A stretch of DNA of 64,000 bases from Alkalimarinus sediminis. GTDB lineage: Bacteria > Pseudomonadota > Gammaproteobacteria > Pseudomonadales > Oleiphilaceae. Location of the stretch: positions 1,001,001 through 1,065,000 of the forward strand of contig NZ_CP101527.1 in assembly GCF_026427595.1 (NCBI RefSeq). Direction: 5' to 3'. Below are positions 39,083-48,238 of this stretch, piece after piece (within the stretch, counting starts at the first letter, position 1; each line of letters starts with the position of its first letter). Under the pieces are notes generated by a model that was not told where the DNA came from, searched no databases, and worked only from the letters and a program-made list of their open reading frames with translations. Made by a program: the position numbers and the translations under genes.

Positions 39083-40192
39083 ATGAGCACAATCAAGAAA
39101 GTTAATTTGCTTGGTCTAACGCGTTCCAAAATGGAACAGTTTTTTGCCGATATGGGTGAAAAACCATTTAGAGCAAAGCAAGTTATGCAGTGGATTCATC
39201 AGTATGGTGTTTCTGATTTTGATCAGATGACCAACATCAGCAAAGTGCTACGAACCAAGCTGGCTGACATTGCTGAAATCAGAGTGCCAGAGGTAACCTA
39301 TCATGACATCTCATCTGACGGTACTCGTAAGTGGGTAATGCAGATGGAAGGCGGCAGTAGTATCGAGACTGTGCTTATTCCTGATGGCAATAGAGGCACC
39401 CTTTGTGTTTCTTCTCAGATAGGTTGTGCCCTCGACTGCAGCTTTTGCTCTACGGGGAAGCAGGGGTTTAACCGTAATCTTTCAGCTGCCGAGATTATCG
39501 GTCAAGTATGGGTTGCAGTAAAATCATTCGAAGATATTGACCCTGAAAAAGAACGACCTGTGACCAATGTTGTCATGATGGGTATGGGCGAGCCTTTGCT
39601 TAACTTTGATAACGTTATCGATGCCATGGACTTAATGATGGACGATTTCGCTTACAGTATATCTAAGCGTCGATTGACATTAAGTACGGCGGGGGTAGTG
39701 CCTGCGATAAAAAAACTAACGGGCTTAACGGATGCGTCTATTGCGATATCACTCCATGCACCTAATGATGAGCTGCGTAATGAGTTGGTTCCTATTAACC
39801 AGAAATATCCTATTAGCGAACTGCTAGAGGCTGTTCAAGATTACTTGGGGTCTCTGTCCGACAAGCGAAAAGCAACTATTGAATACACCTTGATTGAAGG
39901 GGTGAATGATCAGCTTGAGTTGGCCCATCAGTTGGTTGAACTGTTGAAAGATCTACCATGTAAAATTAATTTGATACCGTTTAATCCGTTTCCTCAAAGC
40001 GATTACAAAAAGCCTTCTGGCAATGCTGTTCACCGGTTTCAGGATGTATTAGTCGCTGGCGGGTATGTTACGACTATCCGCTCCACGCGAGGGGATGATA
40101 TTGACGCTGCATGTGGGCAGCTAGTCGGCAAGGTTACCGACCGGACACGAAGAAGCGAAAAGTATATTCCACTTAAACAGCACTCAGGTTAA
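39083..40192 (+). CDS. rlmN: Dual-specificity RNA methyltransferase RlmN
   Basis: A 369-residue radical-SAM enzyme that methylates carbon 2 of A2503 in 23S rRNA and A37 in some tRNAs. The cluster-binding CxxxCxxC is in [28 protein letters not shown] binds SAM; and the catalytic cysteine near the end is in [12 protein letters not shown]. It precedes pilW, rodZ and ispG, the standard order. Confidence 0.97.
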   Translation: MSTIKKVNLLGLTRSKMEQFFADMGEKPFRAKQVMQWIHQYGVSDFDQMTNISKVLRTKLADIAEIRVPEVTYHDISSDGTRKWVMQMEGGSSIETVLIPDGNRGTLCVSSQIGCALDCSFCSTGKQGFNRNLSAAEIIGQVWVAVKSFEDIDPEKERPVTNVVMMGMGEPLLNFDNVIDAMDLMMDDFAYSISKRRLTLSTAGVVPAIKKLTGLTDASIAISLHAPNDELRNELVPINQKYPISELLEAVQDYLGSLSDKRKATIEYTLIEGVNDQLELAHQLVELLKDLPCKINLIPFNPFPQSDYKKPSGNAVHRFQDVLVAGGYVTTIRSTRGDDIDAACGQLVGKVTDRTRRSEKYIPLKQHSG

Positions 40193-40200
40193 ACTGAGTG
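40181..40200 (+). promoter_or_regulatory. Hairpin over the rlmN stop codon
   Basis: CACTCAG and CTGAGTG form a 7-bp stem with a 6-base loop that overlaps the end of rlmN. There is no T-run, so termination is doubtful. Confidence 0.3.
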
Positions 40201-40278
40201 TAGAATTTGGCCTAAAATGTAATAAATACAAAAAACTATCGTTAATTTTTAAGTGTGGTTATAGCTCTCTGAGGATAT

Positions 40279-41052
40279 ATGAAGTTCTTTTTAATCGGTT
40301 TTTTGGCACTTATTGTATCTGGTTGTGTTACGACTACCGATAGCCCGTTTTCGAATAAGGCAGACGAAGGTAAGGCGTTACAAAACTATATTCAGTTGGG
40401 TTTGGCTTATATTCAAAGAAATGATTTTGAGAAAGCCAGAACGAACATCGGGCGTGCGCTCGAAATTGATTCCGATAGTTCTGAAGCCTATGCAGCTCTT
40501 GGTCTTCTCTATCAACAGCAGGCTGAGAATGATTTAGCAGAAGAGCATTTTAAGCAAGCGATGTCGCTAGATGCCAACAACACCAGAGGGCGTACTTTCT
40601 ACGCTTCTTTTTTGTTTCGACAAGAGCGATATCAAGAGTCTCTGCAGCAGTTTGAACTGGCAGGCAGAGATACCGGTTACTCCAGACGAGCAGTTATTTT
40701 TATTAATATTGCCCAGTGTCACCTGAAATTAGGGCAGAATGATCAAGCGGTAAAAGCGTATGAAAAAGCGTTGGCCCTCGATAGGGTACAGCCCCAAGCG
40801 CTTATCGGTATTTCCCAACTGCTAATTCAGCAGGGAGAGTTCCTTAAGGGGCAGCAGTACTATAATCGAATGGTTAATGTGATAAAAAGTAGTGGTATGA
40901 CTCACTCTGCCAAGAGTTTATGGTTAGGTATCGAACTAGCAAGACACTTTAATGACCAAAGCAAAGAGTCAAGCTATGCGCTATTGCTGAAGAAGCTTTA
41001 TCCAGAATCCCAAGAATATCAACAATATAGGGCTCTGAAATCGAATGACTGA
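40279..41052 (+). CDS. pilW: Type IV pilus biogenesis/stability lipoprotein PilW (PilF)
   Basis: A 257-residue outer-membrane lipoprotein, the pilotin for the PilQ secretin of type IV pili (PilF in Pseudomonas). The signal ends in the lipobox IVSGC with cysteine 16. About six tetratricopeptide repeats follow (for example NYIQLGLAYIQRNDFEKART and EAYAALGLLYQQQAENDLAE). Its end overlaps rodZ by 8 bases, so the two are coupled. Confidence 0.93.
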   Translation: MKFFLIGFLALIVSGCVTTTDSPFSNKADEGKALQNYIQLGLAYIQRNDFEKARTNIGRALEIDSDSSEAYAALGLLYQQQAENDLAEEHFKQAMSLDANNTRGRTFYASFLFRQERYQESLQQFELAGRDTGYSRRAVIFINIAQCHLKLGQNDQAVKAYEKALALDRVQPQALIGISQLLIQQGEFLKGQQYYNRMVNVIKSSGMTHSAKSLWLGIELARHFNDQSKESSYALLLKKLYPESQEYQQYRALKSND

Positions 41053-42295
41053 ACAACCACAAGACGAGCAGCAAGCCCCCCGATCTTCGGGTCTAGGCCT
41101 TGAACTTAGGCGAGGTCGAGAAGCAAAAGGCTACACGGTTGAGCGAATCGCAGATGAGCTCCACTTAAGGCCTTCTATTGTTATCGCAATGGAAGAAGAG
41201 AATTATAAGCTATTACCTGGTGACATTTTTTTAAAAGGTTATATCAGAAGTTACGCAAGGTTAGTGGGCCTTAGTGAAGATAAGGTAGTTCAGTTGTTGG
41301 ATCTTCACCTAAACCGCGAGGAGGAGCTTAAAGCCCAAACCAAGCAGGTTAAAGGTAAAGAAAAGCGGAAAAAACACTCTAAATACGCGGTGTTAATACT
41401 TTTAATCGCCATAGTGTTGGGCGTCTTGCTCTATTTTTGGAGCGAAAAACTGGGTAATGGAAAAACTAGCCAAGTTGATGAAGGGGTTAATGCTCCTGAA
41501 CCTAGGCTATTGAGCGATTCGTCGTCTACTAGTAAGGAAATAGAAGTAGCTGCGGCTGAAACGGTTGAAGAAACTCCACAAAGTGGACGTGTAGAAACAG
41601 CTACTGATGCTGAAATGCTCGAAAATGAAAGCCCTGAAGCTGAAGGTATATCGGATCATTCAGGTGAATTAGAGGGCGGGACAGCTGAGCCAGTCTCTAG
41701 CGAGGCAAAGCCTGTATTGCCAGCGCCATCGATAGTGGCTAAACCAGAAGTATCGCCACTAGACGAAGCGCCAGTAGCAACAGCTCCTGTAGAGACAGAG
41801 TCTACAGAGACAGAATCTACAGAGACAGTAGCTATAGAGACAGCACCTATAGAGACAGCACCTATAGAGACAGCACCTATAGAGAATACGGCATCTATAG
41901 AAACAGCACCTGCAGAAACAGTAACCAACGCCGCTCCGTCTTCAGCTAGCGAAGTGGGTGGCACAGATACGTTAAATCAGCCTAGTGCTATAACGGCAGC
42001 CGCTGTTCAGGCAGGTGCAGAGCCAGCGAGTACCGATTCAGCGTTTCTAGAGCAGGGTACTGTTAAGGCCGTATTTTCAGGTGAGTGCTGGTTTACTCTC
42101 AAAAATGGTCTAGGCAAGACCGTTATTGCAGACTTAAAGACCTCTGGGGAAGAGATTAACTACTCTGGTCCTTTGCCGTTTAGTATTGTCGTGGGTGCGG
42201 TTAGTGAAGTGACCATGCACTTTGATGACACGCCAATAGATTTTTCAACTGTTCGGGTTCGAAACAATCGCGCTTCACTTGAATTAACCCATTAA
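41045..42295 (+). CDS. rodZ: Cytoskeletal membrane protein RodZ
   Basis: A 416-residue bitopic protein that links MreB to the wall-synthesis machinery. An N-terminal helix-turn-helix domain (about 15-90, GLELRRGREAKGYTVERIAD) is followed by a basic stretch, one membrane helix (YAVLILLIAIVLGVLLYFW, about 118-136), a long Glu/Thr/Pro/Ala-rich periplasmic linker and a C-terminal DUF4115 domain (AVFSGECWFTL onward). The linker contains a 15-bp minisatellite. It overlaps pilW at its start. Confidence 0.93.
   Translation: MTEQPQDEQQAPRSSGLGLELRRGREAKGYTVERIADELHLRPSIVIAMEEENYKLLPGDIFLKGYIRSYARLVGLSEDKVVQLLDLHLNREEELKAQTKQVKGKEKRKKHSKYAVLILLIAIVLGVLLYFWSEKLGNGKTSQVDEGVNAPEPRLLSDSSSTSKEIEVAAAETVEETPQSGRVETATDAEMLENESPEAEGISDHSGELEGGTAEPVSSEAKPVLPAPSIVAKPEVSPLDEAPVATAPVETESTETESTETVAIETAPIETAPIETAPIENTASIETAPAETVTNAAPSSASEVGGTDTLNQPSAITAAAVQAGAEPASTDSAFLEQGTVKAVFSGECWFTLKNGLGKTVIADLKTSGEEINYSGPLPFSIVVGAVSEVTMHFDDTPIDFSTVRVRNNRASLELTH
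41789..41911 (+). repeat. 15-bp minisatellite inside rodZ
   Basis: Units of ATAGAGACAGCACCT and close variants are repeated about eight times in frame, coding for a pentapeptide of the IETAP type. Three central copies are identical. The region lengthens the periplasmic linker and could vary in number between strains. Confidence 0.88.
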
Positions 42296-42319
42296 AATCA
42301 AAGTAAAGTCAGATAAGTT

Positions 42320-43447
42320 ATGAAGTTTGAATCACCTATAAAACGCCGAAAATCAAGAAAGATTTGGGTGGGTAATGTACCCGTAGGCGGCGATGCACCT
42401 ATTGCTGTGCAGAGCATGACAAATACAGACACTCTGGATATCGACTCGACTGTTAAGCAAGTTATCCAACTTCAGGATGCCGGCGCAGATATTGTTAGGG
42501 TGTCGGTTCCCACACTCGAAGCGGCCGAAACATTCGCCAGAATACGTAATCAGGTTAAAGTGCCTCTGGTTGCAGATATCCACTTTGATTATAAGATTGC
42601 GTTAAAAGTCGCAGAGCTTGGCGTTGACTGCTTGAGAATTAACCCAGGCAATATAGGTCGCGAAGATAGAATTAAGGCCGTGATAAGTGCTGCGCGCGAT
42701 AGCGGTGTACCCATACGAATTGGTGTTAATGCAGGTTCATTAGAGAAAGATCTGCAAAAGAAGTATGGTGAGCCAACGCCAGATGCATTGGTGGAATCAG
42801 CGATGCGCCATATTGATATTCTCGATCGCTATGATTTTCAGGATTATAAGATCAGCCTTAAAGCTTCCGATGTATTTATGACGGTTGCGGCATATCGAAA
42901 AATTGCTAGCCAGATTGAACAACCATTGCACTTGGGCATCACCGAAGCCGGTGGTTTACGATCGGGAACTGTTAAATCATCTGTTGGTTTAGGAATGTTG
43001 TTAATGGATGGTATTGGCGACACGATTCGAGTTTCACTCGCGGCAGACCCAGTGCAAGAGATCAAAGTCGGTTTTGATATTTTGAAAAGCCTCAAGCTTA
43101 GAGCCAAGGGTATCAATTTTATAGCTTGTCCGAGTTGTTCAAGACAGAACTTTGATGTAGTGGCAACAATGAATGACCTGGAGGCGCGACTGGACGATGT
43201 TACTGACCCGCTAGACGTAGCCATCATTGGTTGTATCGTAAATGGCCCCGGAGAAGCAAAAGAGGTGGATGTGGGGTTAACAGGTGGGTCGCCGGCTAAC
43301 TTATTGTATCTGGATGGTGTTCCTGATCATAAGCTAAAGAATGAAAGCTTGGTTGATAATCTTGAGCGAACGATCAGAGAAAAAATTGCGCAGCGTCAGT
43401 CTGCCGCAGATAACGAGCAATCAGATCAAATTATTGTTAAAGGTTGA
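42320..43447 (+). CDS. ispG: 4-hydroxy-3-methylbut-2-en-1-yl diphosphate synthase IspG
   Basis: A 375-residue [4Fe-4S] enzyme (E. coli GcpE is 372) that makes HMBPP in the MEP isoprenoid pathway. The three cluster cysteines are in [13 protein letters not shown] and [14 protein letters not shown]. The TIM-barrel start [11 protein letters not shown]-like ([13 protein letters not shown]) is typical. The gene starts 24 bases after rodZ. It depends on Fe-S cluster supply, relevant to the odd isc locus nearby. Confidence 0.97.
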   Translation: MKFESPIKRRKSRKIWVGNVPVGGDAPIAVQSMTNTDTLDIDSTVKQVIQLQDAGADIVRVSVPTLEAAETFARIRNQVKVPLVADIHFDYKIALKVAELGVDCLRINPGNIGREDRIKAVISAARDSGVPIRIGVNAGSLEKDLQKKYGEPTPDALVESAMRHIDILDRYDFQDYKISLKASDVFMTVAAYRKIASQIEQPLHLGITEAGGLRSGTVKSSVGLGMLLMDGIGDTIRVSLAADPVQEIKVGFDILKSLKLRAKGINFIACPSCSRQNFDVVATMNDLEARLDDVTDPLDVAIIGCIVNGPGEAKEVDVGLTGGSPANLLYLDGVPDHKLKNESLVDNLERTIREKIAQRQSAADNEQSDQIIVKG

Positions 43448-43502
43448 GTGCCTCAGCCGCTCAACTAGATAAAACAACACTGGAAACAAACAGGATAGAA
43501 TT

Positions 43503-44810
43503 TTGGCTAAGATTCAAGCTATTCGTGGGATGAATGATATCCTGCCAGAGCAAACGCCCAAATGGCAGTATTTAGAAGATACCGTACGCAGAGTGCTTCA
43601 GTCGTACGGCTACAGCGAAATCAGGATGCCTATTGTTGAGCAGACTGAGCTCTTTAAGCGTTCTATTGGTGAAGTGACTGACATCGTAGAAAAAGAGATG
43701 TATACCTTTGAAGACCGCAATGGTGACAGTCTTACATTGCGACCTGAAGGTACGGCTTGTTGTGTTCGAGCTGCTGAACAGCATGGCTTGCTATTTAATC
43801 AAACCCAGAAGCTTTGGTATTGTGGGCCAATGTTCAGGCATGAGCGACCTCAGAAGGGTAGGTACCGTCAGTTTAATCAAATTGGTGTTGAATCTTTTGG
43901 CATGAAAGGCCCAGATATTGATGCTGAAATGATTATTATGACGGCGCGACTTTGGAAGGCGCTTGGACTTATAGATAATGTCACCCTGCAGATAAACTCT
44001 CTCGGCACAAGCGAAGCAAGAGCTGAGTACAAAACTGCATTAGTGGCCTATTTGAGTGACCACCTCGAGGCGTTGGACGAAGACAGTAAAAAACGCCTAG
44101 ATAGCAACCCGTTGCGTATTCTTGATAGTAAAAATGAAGAAACCCAGCGCGTACTTGATAATGCGCCTGACTTTGCTGATTACCTCGACCTTGAATCTAA
44201 AGAGCACTTTGACACACTGCTAGGTCTATTAGATGCGAATGGCGTTTCTTATGAGGTCAATAGTCGCCTGGTTCGCGGATTAGACTATTACAGTAAAACC
44301 GTTTTTGAGTGGGTGACTAGCGACTTAGGGGCCCAAGGTACTGTTTGTGCTGGTGGTCGATATGATGGCTTAGTTGAACAGCTAGGGGGCAAATCTACAC
44401 CAGGTGTGGGGTTTGCAATGGGGGTTGAAAGGCTCATTCTAATGTTGGAGAGCTTGGATAAAATCCCGACTGATGTTAATAATGCTGCTGATATCTTCAT
44501 TGTTGCAGTGGGTGAGGGAACGCAAATTGAGGCCTTTAAACTTGCTGAAATACTGCGTAATGAGTTTTTGTCTCTTAGAGTGGTAACCCACTGTGGTGGC
44601 GGTAGCTTCAAGAGTCAAATGAAAAAAGCGGATAAAAGTGGTGCCCCTGTAGCACTTATTATCGGTGAGAACGAGGTTAAAAATAGGACGGTTGTGGTTA
44701 AACCCCTACGGGATATAGCGACCGCTGAAGGGTCACCAGAGGCAAATAGGCAGCAAGTTGAGACGCCTGTTGCAGACCTTTTGGATATTATTGAAAGCTA
44801 TCTGGCATAG
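43503..44810 (+). CDS. hisS: Histidyl-tRNA synthetase
   Basis: A 435-residue class II synthetase. Motif 2 ([20 protein letters not shown]) and the histidine-specific [15 protein letters not shown] are clear, with motif 3 in [12 protein letters not shown]. The gene starts with TTG: the reading [15 protein letters not shown] matches other HisS proteins exactly at this codon, and AGGA lies 8 bases upstream. An anticodon-binding domain ends the protein. Confidence 0.97.
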   Translation: MAKIQAIRGMNDILPEQTPKWQYLEDTVRRVLQSYGYSEIRMPIVEQTELFKRSIGEVTDIVEKEMYTFEDRNGDSLTLRPEGTACCVRAAEQHGLLFNQTQKLWYCGPMFRHERPQKGRYRQFNQIGVESFGMKGPDIDAEMIIMTARLWKALGLIDNVTLQINSLGTSEARAEYKTALVAYLSDHLEALDEDSKKRLDSNPLRILDSKNEETQRVLDNAPDFADYLDLESKEHFDTLLGLLDANGVSYEVNSRLVRGLDYYSKTVFEWVTSDLGAQGTVCAGGRYDGLVEQLGGKSTPGVGFAMGVERLILMLESLDKIPTDVNNAADIFIVAVGEGTQIEAFKLAEILRNEFLSLRVVTHCGGGSFKSQMKKADKSGAPVALIIGENEVKNRTVVVKPLRDIATAEGSPEANRQQVETPVADLLDIIESYLA

Positions 44811-44915
44811 TGTCATTAAAACACATCAATAATATTCACAGTGATGTGACGACATAAACAAGAATATTAATAAGTTAACTTTTTGAATTGAATAACCGGT
44901 ACCGGGGAGAATAGG

Positions 44916-45572
44916 GTGGAGTACAGAACTGAAGAAGAACAGGTTGCAGCGCTGAAACAGTGGTGGAAAGATAACGGTAACTCGTTGATTATTGGTATTG
45001 GTTTGGCTTTGGCCGTTGTTTTCGGTTGGAAAATGTATCAGCAAAATGTTGAGAACACCAAAAACGCAGCATCGGTTTTATATCAGCAGTTGTTAGAGGT
45101 TGCTTTAGGCCCTAATGCTACAACAGAGTCCCAGGCATCTGTTTCGTTTATTGCAAACAAGCTGAAAACTGAATATCAAGATACAGAGTACGCGACTTTT
45201 GCTGCTATGTTCTTGGCTAAAAATGCGATTGCTGAAAAAGACCTAGATAGTGCCGCGACTGAGCTGCGTTGGATTTTAGACAAAAACCCTGAGACTTCTC
45301 TAACGCCATTGGTCAAAGCCCGTTTAGCAAGAGTGCTTGACCGTTTAGGTAATCAACAAGAAGCATTAGCGTTGCTCGATACTAAAAGTGCTGGAACCTA
45401 TACAGCGTTATACCTCGAAATAAAAGGGGATATCTACCATCGAGCAGGGGATAATGAGCAAGCGAAAGCGTCTTACCTAGAAGCGTATAAAGCGATGAAA
45501 GAGAGTGGAGTACAGCGTCCAATGCTATCGCTTAAAATGGCCGATCTTGGAATTTCTGAGGAGGGTGCTTAA
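44916..45572 (+). CDS. yfgM: SecYEG ancillary subunit YfgM
   Basis: A 218-residue inner-membrane protein with an N-terminal cytoplasmic tail (EYRTEEEQVAALKQWWKDNG), one membrane helix (SLIIGIGLALAVVFGWKMY, about 27-45) and a periplasmic TPR-like domain. E. coli YfgM is 206. It sits with SecYEG and PpiD. It starts with GTG, preceded by GGGGAGA 5 bases upstream. The last base of its stop codon is the first base of bamB's ATG. Confidence 0.93.
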   Translation: MEYRTEEEQVAALKQWWKDNGNSLIIGIGLALAVVFGWKMYQQNVENTKNAASVLYQQLLEVALGPNATTESQASVSFIANKLKTEYQDTEYATFAAMFLAKNAIAEKDLDSAATELRWILDKNPETSLTPLVKARLARVLDRLGNQQEALALLDTKSAGTYTALYLEIKGDIYHRAGDNEQAKASYLEAYKAMKESGVQRPMLSLKMADLGISEEGA

Positions 45573-46732
45573 TGCACGCAGCTCATGCGTACAAAGTGCT
45601 ATTACGCTTATTTCTTGCGGCATCTCTGATAGTTATAGTGGGTTGCAGCTCTGATGATGACGAACAAGAGCCAATGGAGCTTGAAGACTTTGATGAGGAA
45701 ATTGAAGTCGTTAAAGTGTGGGAAGAGTCGGTGGGAGATGGTAACGCCGACCAGTATCTCAAACTAGAGCCAATCATAATCGGTAACACTATTTATGCAA
45801 TTGACCATTTTGGTGTGTTGGCGGCTATTAATACGGCCGATGGCGAAGAGCTCTGGGAGGCTGAGTTTGATGAGCCTGTCAGTGGCGCTTTAGGTGGTGA
45901 TGATAACCAACTTTACTTTGCAACCTATCATGGCGAAATAATTGCTGTAGATCGCTCAGGCGGAATGGAACAGTGGCGTGTAGCACTGACCAGTGAAGTG
46001 CTCTCTGCCCCTGTCAGTAATGGGCGTCAGGTTGTGGTCCAGTCGATCGACGGTAAAGTGGTTAGCTTAAACGCTCAAAGCGGAGAGATGATGTGGCGTT
46101 ATGATAGCAATACGCCCGTACTGTCGTTAAGAGGGACCGCTAGTCCGGTAATTACTGATGAGTTTACAGTGACTGGTTTCGCCAATGGTGAGCTTGTAGC
46201 CTTTCAAAATATTACGGGTTCGCCGGTATGGAATGCAGAAGTTGGGATTCCAAAGGGTAGGACCGAGCTAGAACGGTTAGTAGATATAGATGGTCAACCA
46301 GTAATTGAAGATGATGCGGTTTACACCATCTCTTACCAAGGTAAGCTGTCGGTCATACATTTGCCAACAGGAAAAGAGATCTGGTCAAAGCAACAATCTA
46401 GCTATACTGGCGTAGACCTTGGGTTTGGTAATGTTTATGTTTCTACGTCAGAGGGAGTGGTGGTTGCCTATAATCAAACAACACGCTCGGAAGTATGGCG
46501 ACAAGAGAACTTGAAGTTTAGGCAACTCACAACGCCAAAGGCATTTGGTAGTACTACCGTTGTCGCAGATTTTGAAGGCTATGTACACTTCTTATCACAA
46601 ATAGATGGCCGACTGGTTGGTCGAGTTCATTTAGACAGTGACGGTATAAGGTCACCAATGATCATAAGCGGTGACATGCTTTTCATTTATAGTAATAGTG
46701 GCGATTTAGCTGCTTATAAAATTGCACTTTAG
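45572..46732 (+). CDS. bamB: Outer-membrane assembly lipoprotein BamB
   Basis: A 386-residue lipoprotein of the BAM complex (E. coli 392). The signal ends in the lipobox IVGC at about residue 25, followed by an acidic linker. The rest is an eight-bladed PQQ-type beta-propeller with recurring units such as INTADGEELWEAEF and LNAQSGEMMWRYD. It helps insert beta-barrel proteins into the outer membrane. It is translationally coupled to yfgM, and der follows after 12 bases. Confidence 0.95.
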   Translation: MHAAHAYKVLLRLFLAASLIVIVGCSSDDDEQEPMELEDFDEEIEVVKVWEESVGDGNADQYLKLEPIIIGNTIYAIDHFGVLAAINTADGEELWEAEFDEPVSGALGGDDNQLYFATYHGEIIAVDRSGGMEQWRVALTSEVLSAPVSNGRQVVVQSIDGKVVSLNAQSGEMMWRYDSNTPVLSLRGTASPVITDEFTVTGFANGELVAFQNITGSPVWNAEVGIPKGRTELERLVDIDGQPVIEDDAVYTISYQGKLSVIHLPTGKEIWSKQQSSYTGVDLGFGNVYVSTSEGVVVAYNQTTRSEVWRQENLKFRQLTTPKAFGSTTVVADFEGYVHFLSQIDGRLVGRVHLDSDGIRSPMIISGDMLFIYSNSGDLAAYKIAL

Positions 46733-46744
46733 AGGCTTTATTTA

Positions 46745-48184
46745 ATGGTACCCGTTATTGCTTTAGTTGGGCGACCAAATGTTGGTAAGTCAACAATCTT
46801 CAATCGTTTGACTCGATCTAGAGATGCTATTGTCGCTGATTTGCCCGGGTTAACTCGTGACAGAAAGTATGGAGAAGGGCAACTCGAAGATCGACGTTTT
46901 ATCGTAATCGATACTGGCGGTATTTCAGGTGATGAAGAAGGCATTGATGCGGTAATGGCCGAGCAGTCCATGCTGGCCATTGATGAAGCTGATATTGTCT
47001 TTTTTGTGGTCGATGCCAGAGCAGGGCTTACTGGCGCAGATGAGATGATCGCTAAGCATCTACGGGTTAAAAACAAAAAAACCTGGTTGGTTATCAATAA
47101 AATAGACGGCCTTGACCCCGATGTCGCTGTTTTAGATTTCTATTCATTAGGAATGAGTGATATTCGCTTAACTGCAGCTTCTCATAACCGTGGTACTCGA
47201 TCACTGATTGAAGAGGTTCTTGCTAATCACCCGATTGACGAGTCTGCTGAAAGTGCTGACCTGGCGTCAAAGGGGGTACGGATAGGTATTATTGGCCGTC
47301 CAAATGTGGGTAAGTCTACCTTGGTTAACCGTTTGTTGGGTGAAGAGCGTGTCATTGTATACGACATGCCCGGAACCACGAGGGATAGTATATACATTCC
47401 TTATGAGCGAAGAGGTAAACCCTATACATTGATTGATACTGCCGGTGTGCGTCGGCGTAAAAACATCAAAGAGGCTGTCGAAAAGTTCTCCATCATTAAA
47501 ACGCTTAAAGCCATTGAAGACTCAAATGTTGTCGTGATAGTGATTGACGCTCGCGATGGTATAGTTGAACAAGACCTTCACTTAATTGGCTTTGCCATTG
47601 ATTCTGGTCGTGCATTAGTCTTAGCAGTTAATAAATGGGATGGTATGACTCAGAGTGAAAGGGATGCTGTTCGTCGAGAGCTCGACAGACGGTTAACCTT
47701 TTTGAATTATGCTAATACCCATATGATCTCAGCCCTTCATGGTACGGGAGTCGGTGATCTCTATGACTCAATCGACGCGGGTTATAGCTCTGCTATGGCT
47801 AAGTGGTCGACGAATCAGTTGACGAGCATTCTTGAAGACTGCGTCTCAGAGCACCAGCCACCCATGGTAGGCGGGAATAGAGTTAAGCTACGGTATGCTC
47901 ACCAAGGTGGTTCTAACCCTCCGGTGATTGTTGTTCATGGTAATAAGACAAAATCACTGTTAGCTAGCTATAAGCGTTATTTAGAAAACACCTTTAGACG
48001 TGTCTTGAAAGTATCAGGGACACCGATAAGGTTTGAATTTAAATCTGGTGAAAACCCGTTTGCGCATAAAAGTGATGTGGGCAATCGGATTGTGGCGAGT
48101 AAGTCTAAAAATGCTGCCCGTGTTAAAGGTAAGCCACAACAAAAGACAAAGAAGACCTTTAATAAAAAAGGTAGAACTCAGTAG
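46745..48184 (+). CDS. der: Ribosome-assembly GTPase Der (EngA)
   Basis: A 479-residue protein with two consecutive GTPase domains and a KH-like C-terminal domain. The first P-loop is GRPNVGKST at 9-17 with DTGG as G3; the second is GRPNVGKST near 184 with DTAG. Switch and G4 motifs (NKIDG, NKWDG) are intact. It takes part in 50S subunit maturation. The basic C-terminal tail is rich in Lys and Gln. It ends the housekeeping block. Confidence 0.97.
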   Translation: MVPVIALVGRPNVGKSTIFNRLTRSRDAIVADLPGLTRDRKYGEGQLEDRRFIVIDTGGISGDEEGIDAVMAEQSMLAIDEADIVFFVVDARAGLTGADEMIAKHLRVKNKKTWLVINKIDGLDPDVAVLDFYSLGMSDIRLTAASHNRGTRSLIEEVLANHPIDESAESADLASKGVRIGIIGRPNVGKSTLVNRLLGEERVIVYDMPGTTRDSIYIPYERRGKPYTLIDTAGVRRRKNIKEAVEKFSIIKTLKAIEDSNVVVIVIDARDGIVEQDLHLIGFAIDSGRALVLAVNKWDGMTQSERDAVRRELDRRLTFLNYANTHMISALHGTGVGDLYDSIDAGYSSAMAKWSTNQLTSILEDCVSEHQPPMVGGNRVKLRYAHQGGSNPPVIVVHGNKTKSLLASYKRYLENTFRRVLKVSGTPIRFEFKSGENPFAHKSDVGNRIVASKSKNAARVKGKPQQKTKKTFNKKGRTQ

Positions 48185-48195
48185 CGTGTAAACTC

Positions 48196-48229
48196 TGCCA
48201 AGCGCCTGTATCAATACAAGCGCTTGGCA
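48196..48229. terminator. Long hairpin between der and pta
   Basis: TGCCAAGCGC and GCGCTTGGCA pair perfectly, and the inner TGTAT/ATACA extends the stem after one mismatch. It lies between convergent genes. No T-run follows on either strand, so it may stop transcription only weakly or protect 3' ends. Confidence 0.55.
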
Positions 48230-48238
48230 AACAGTTGA

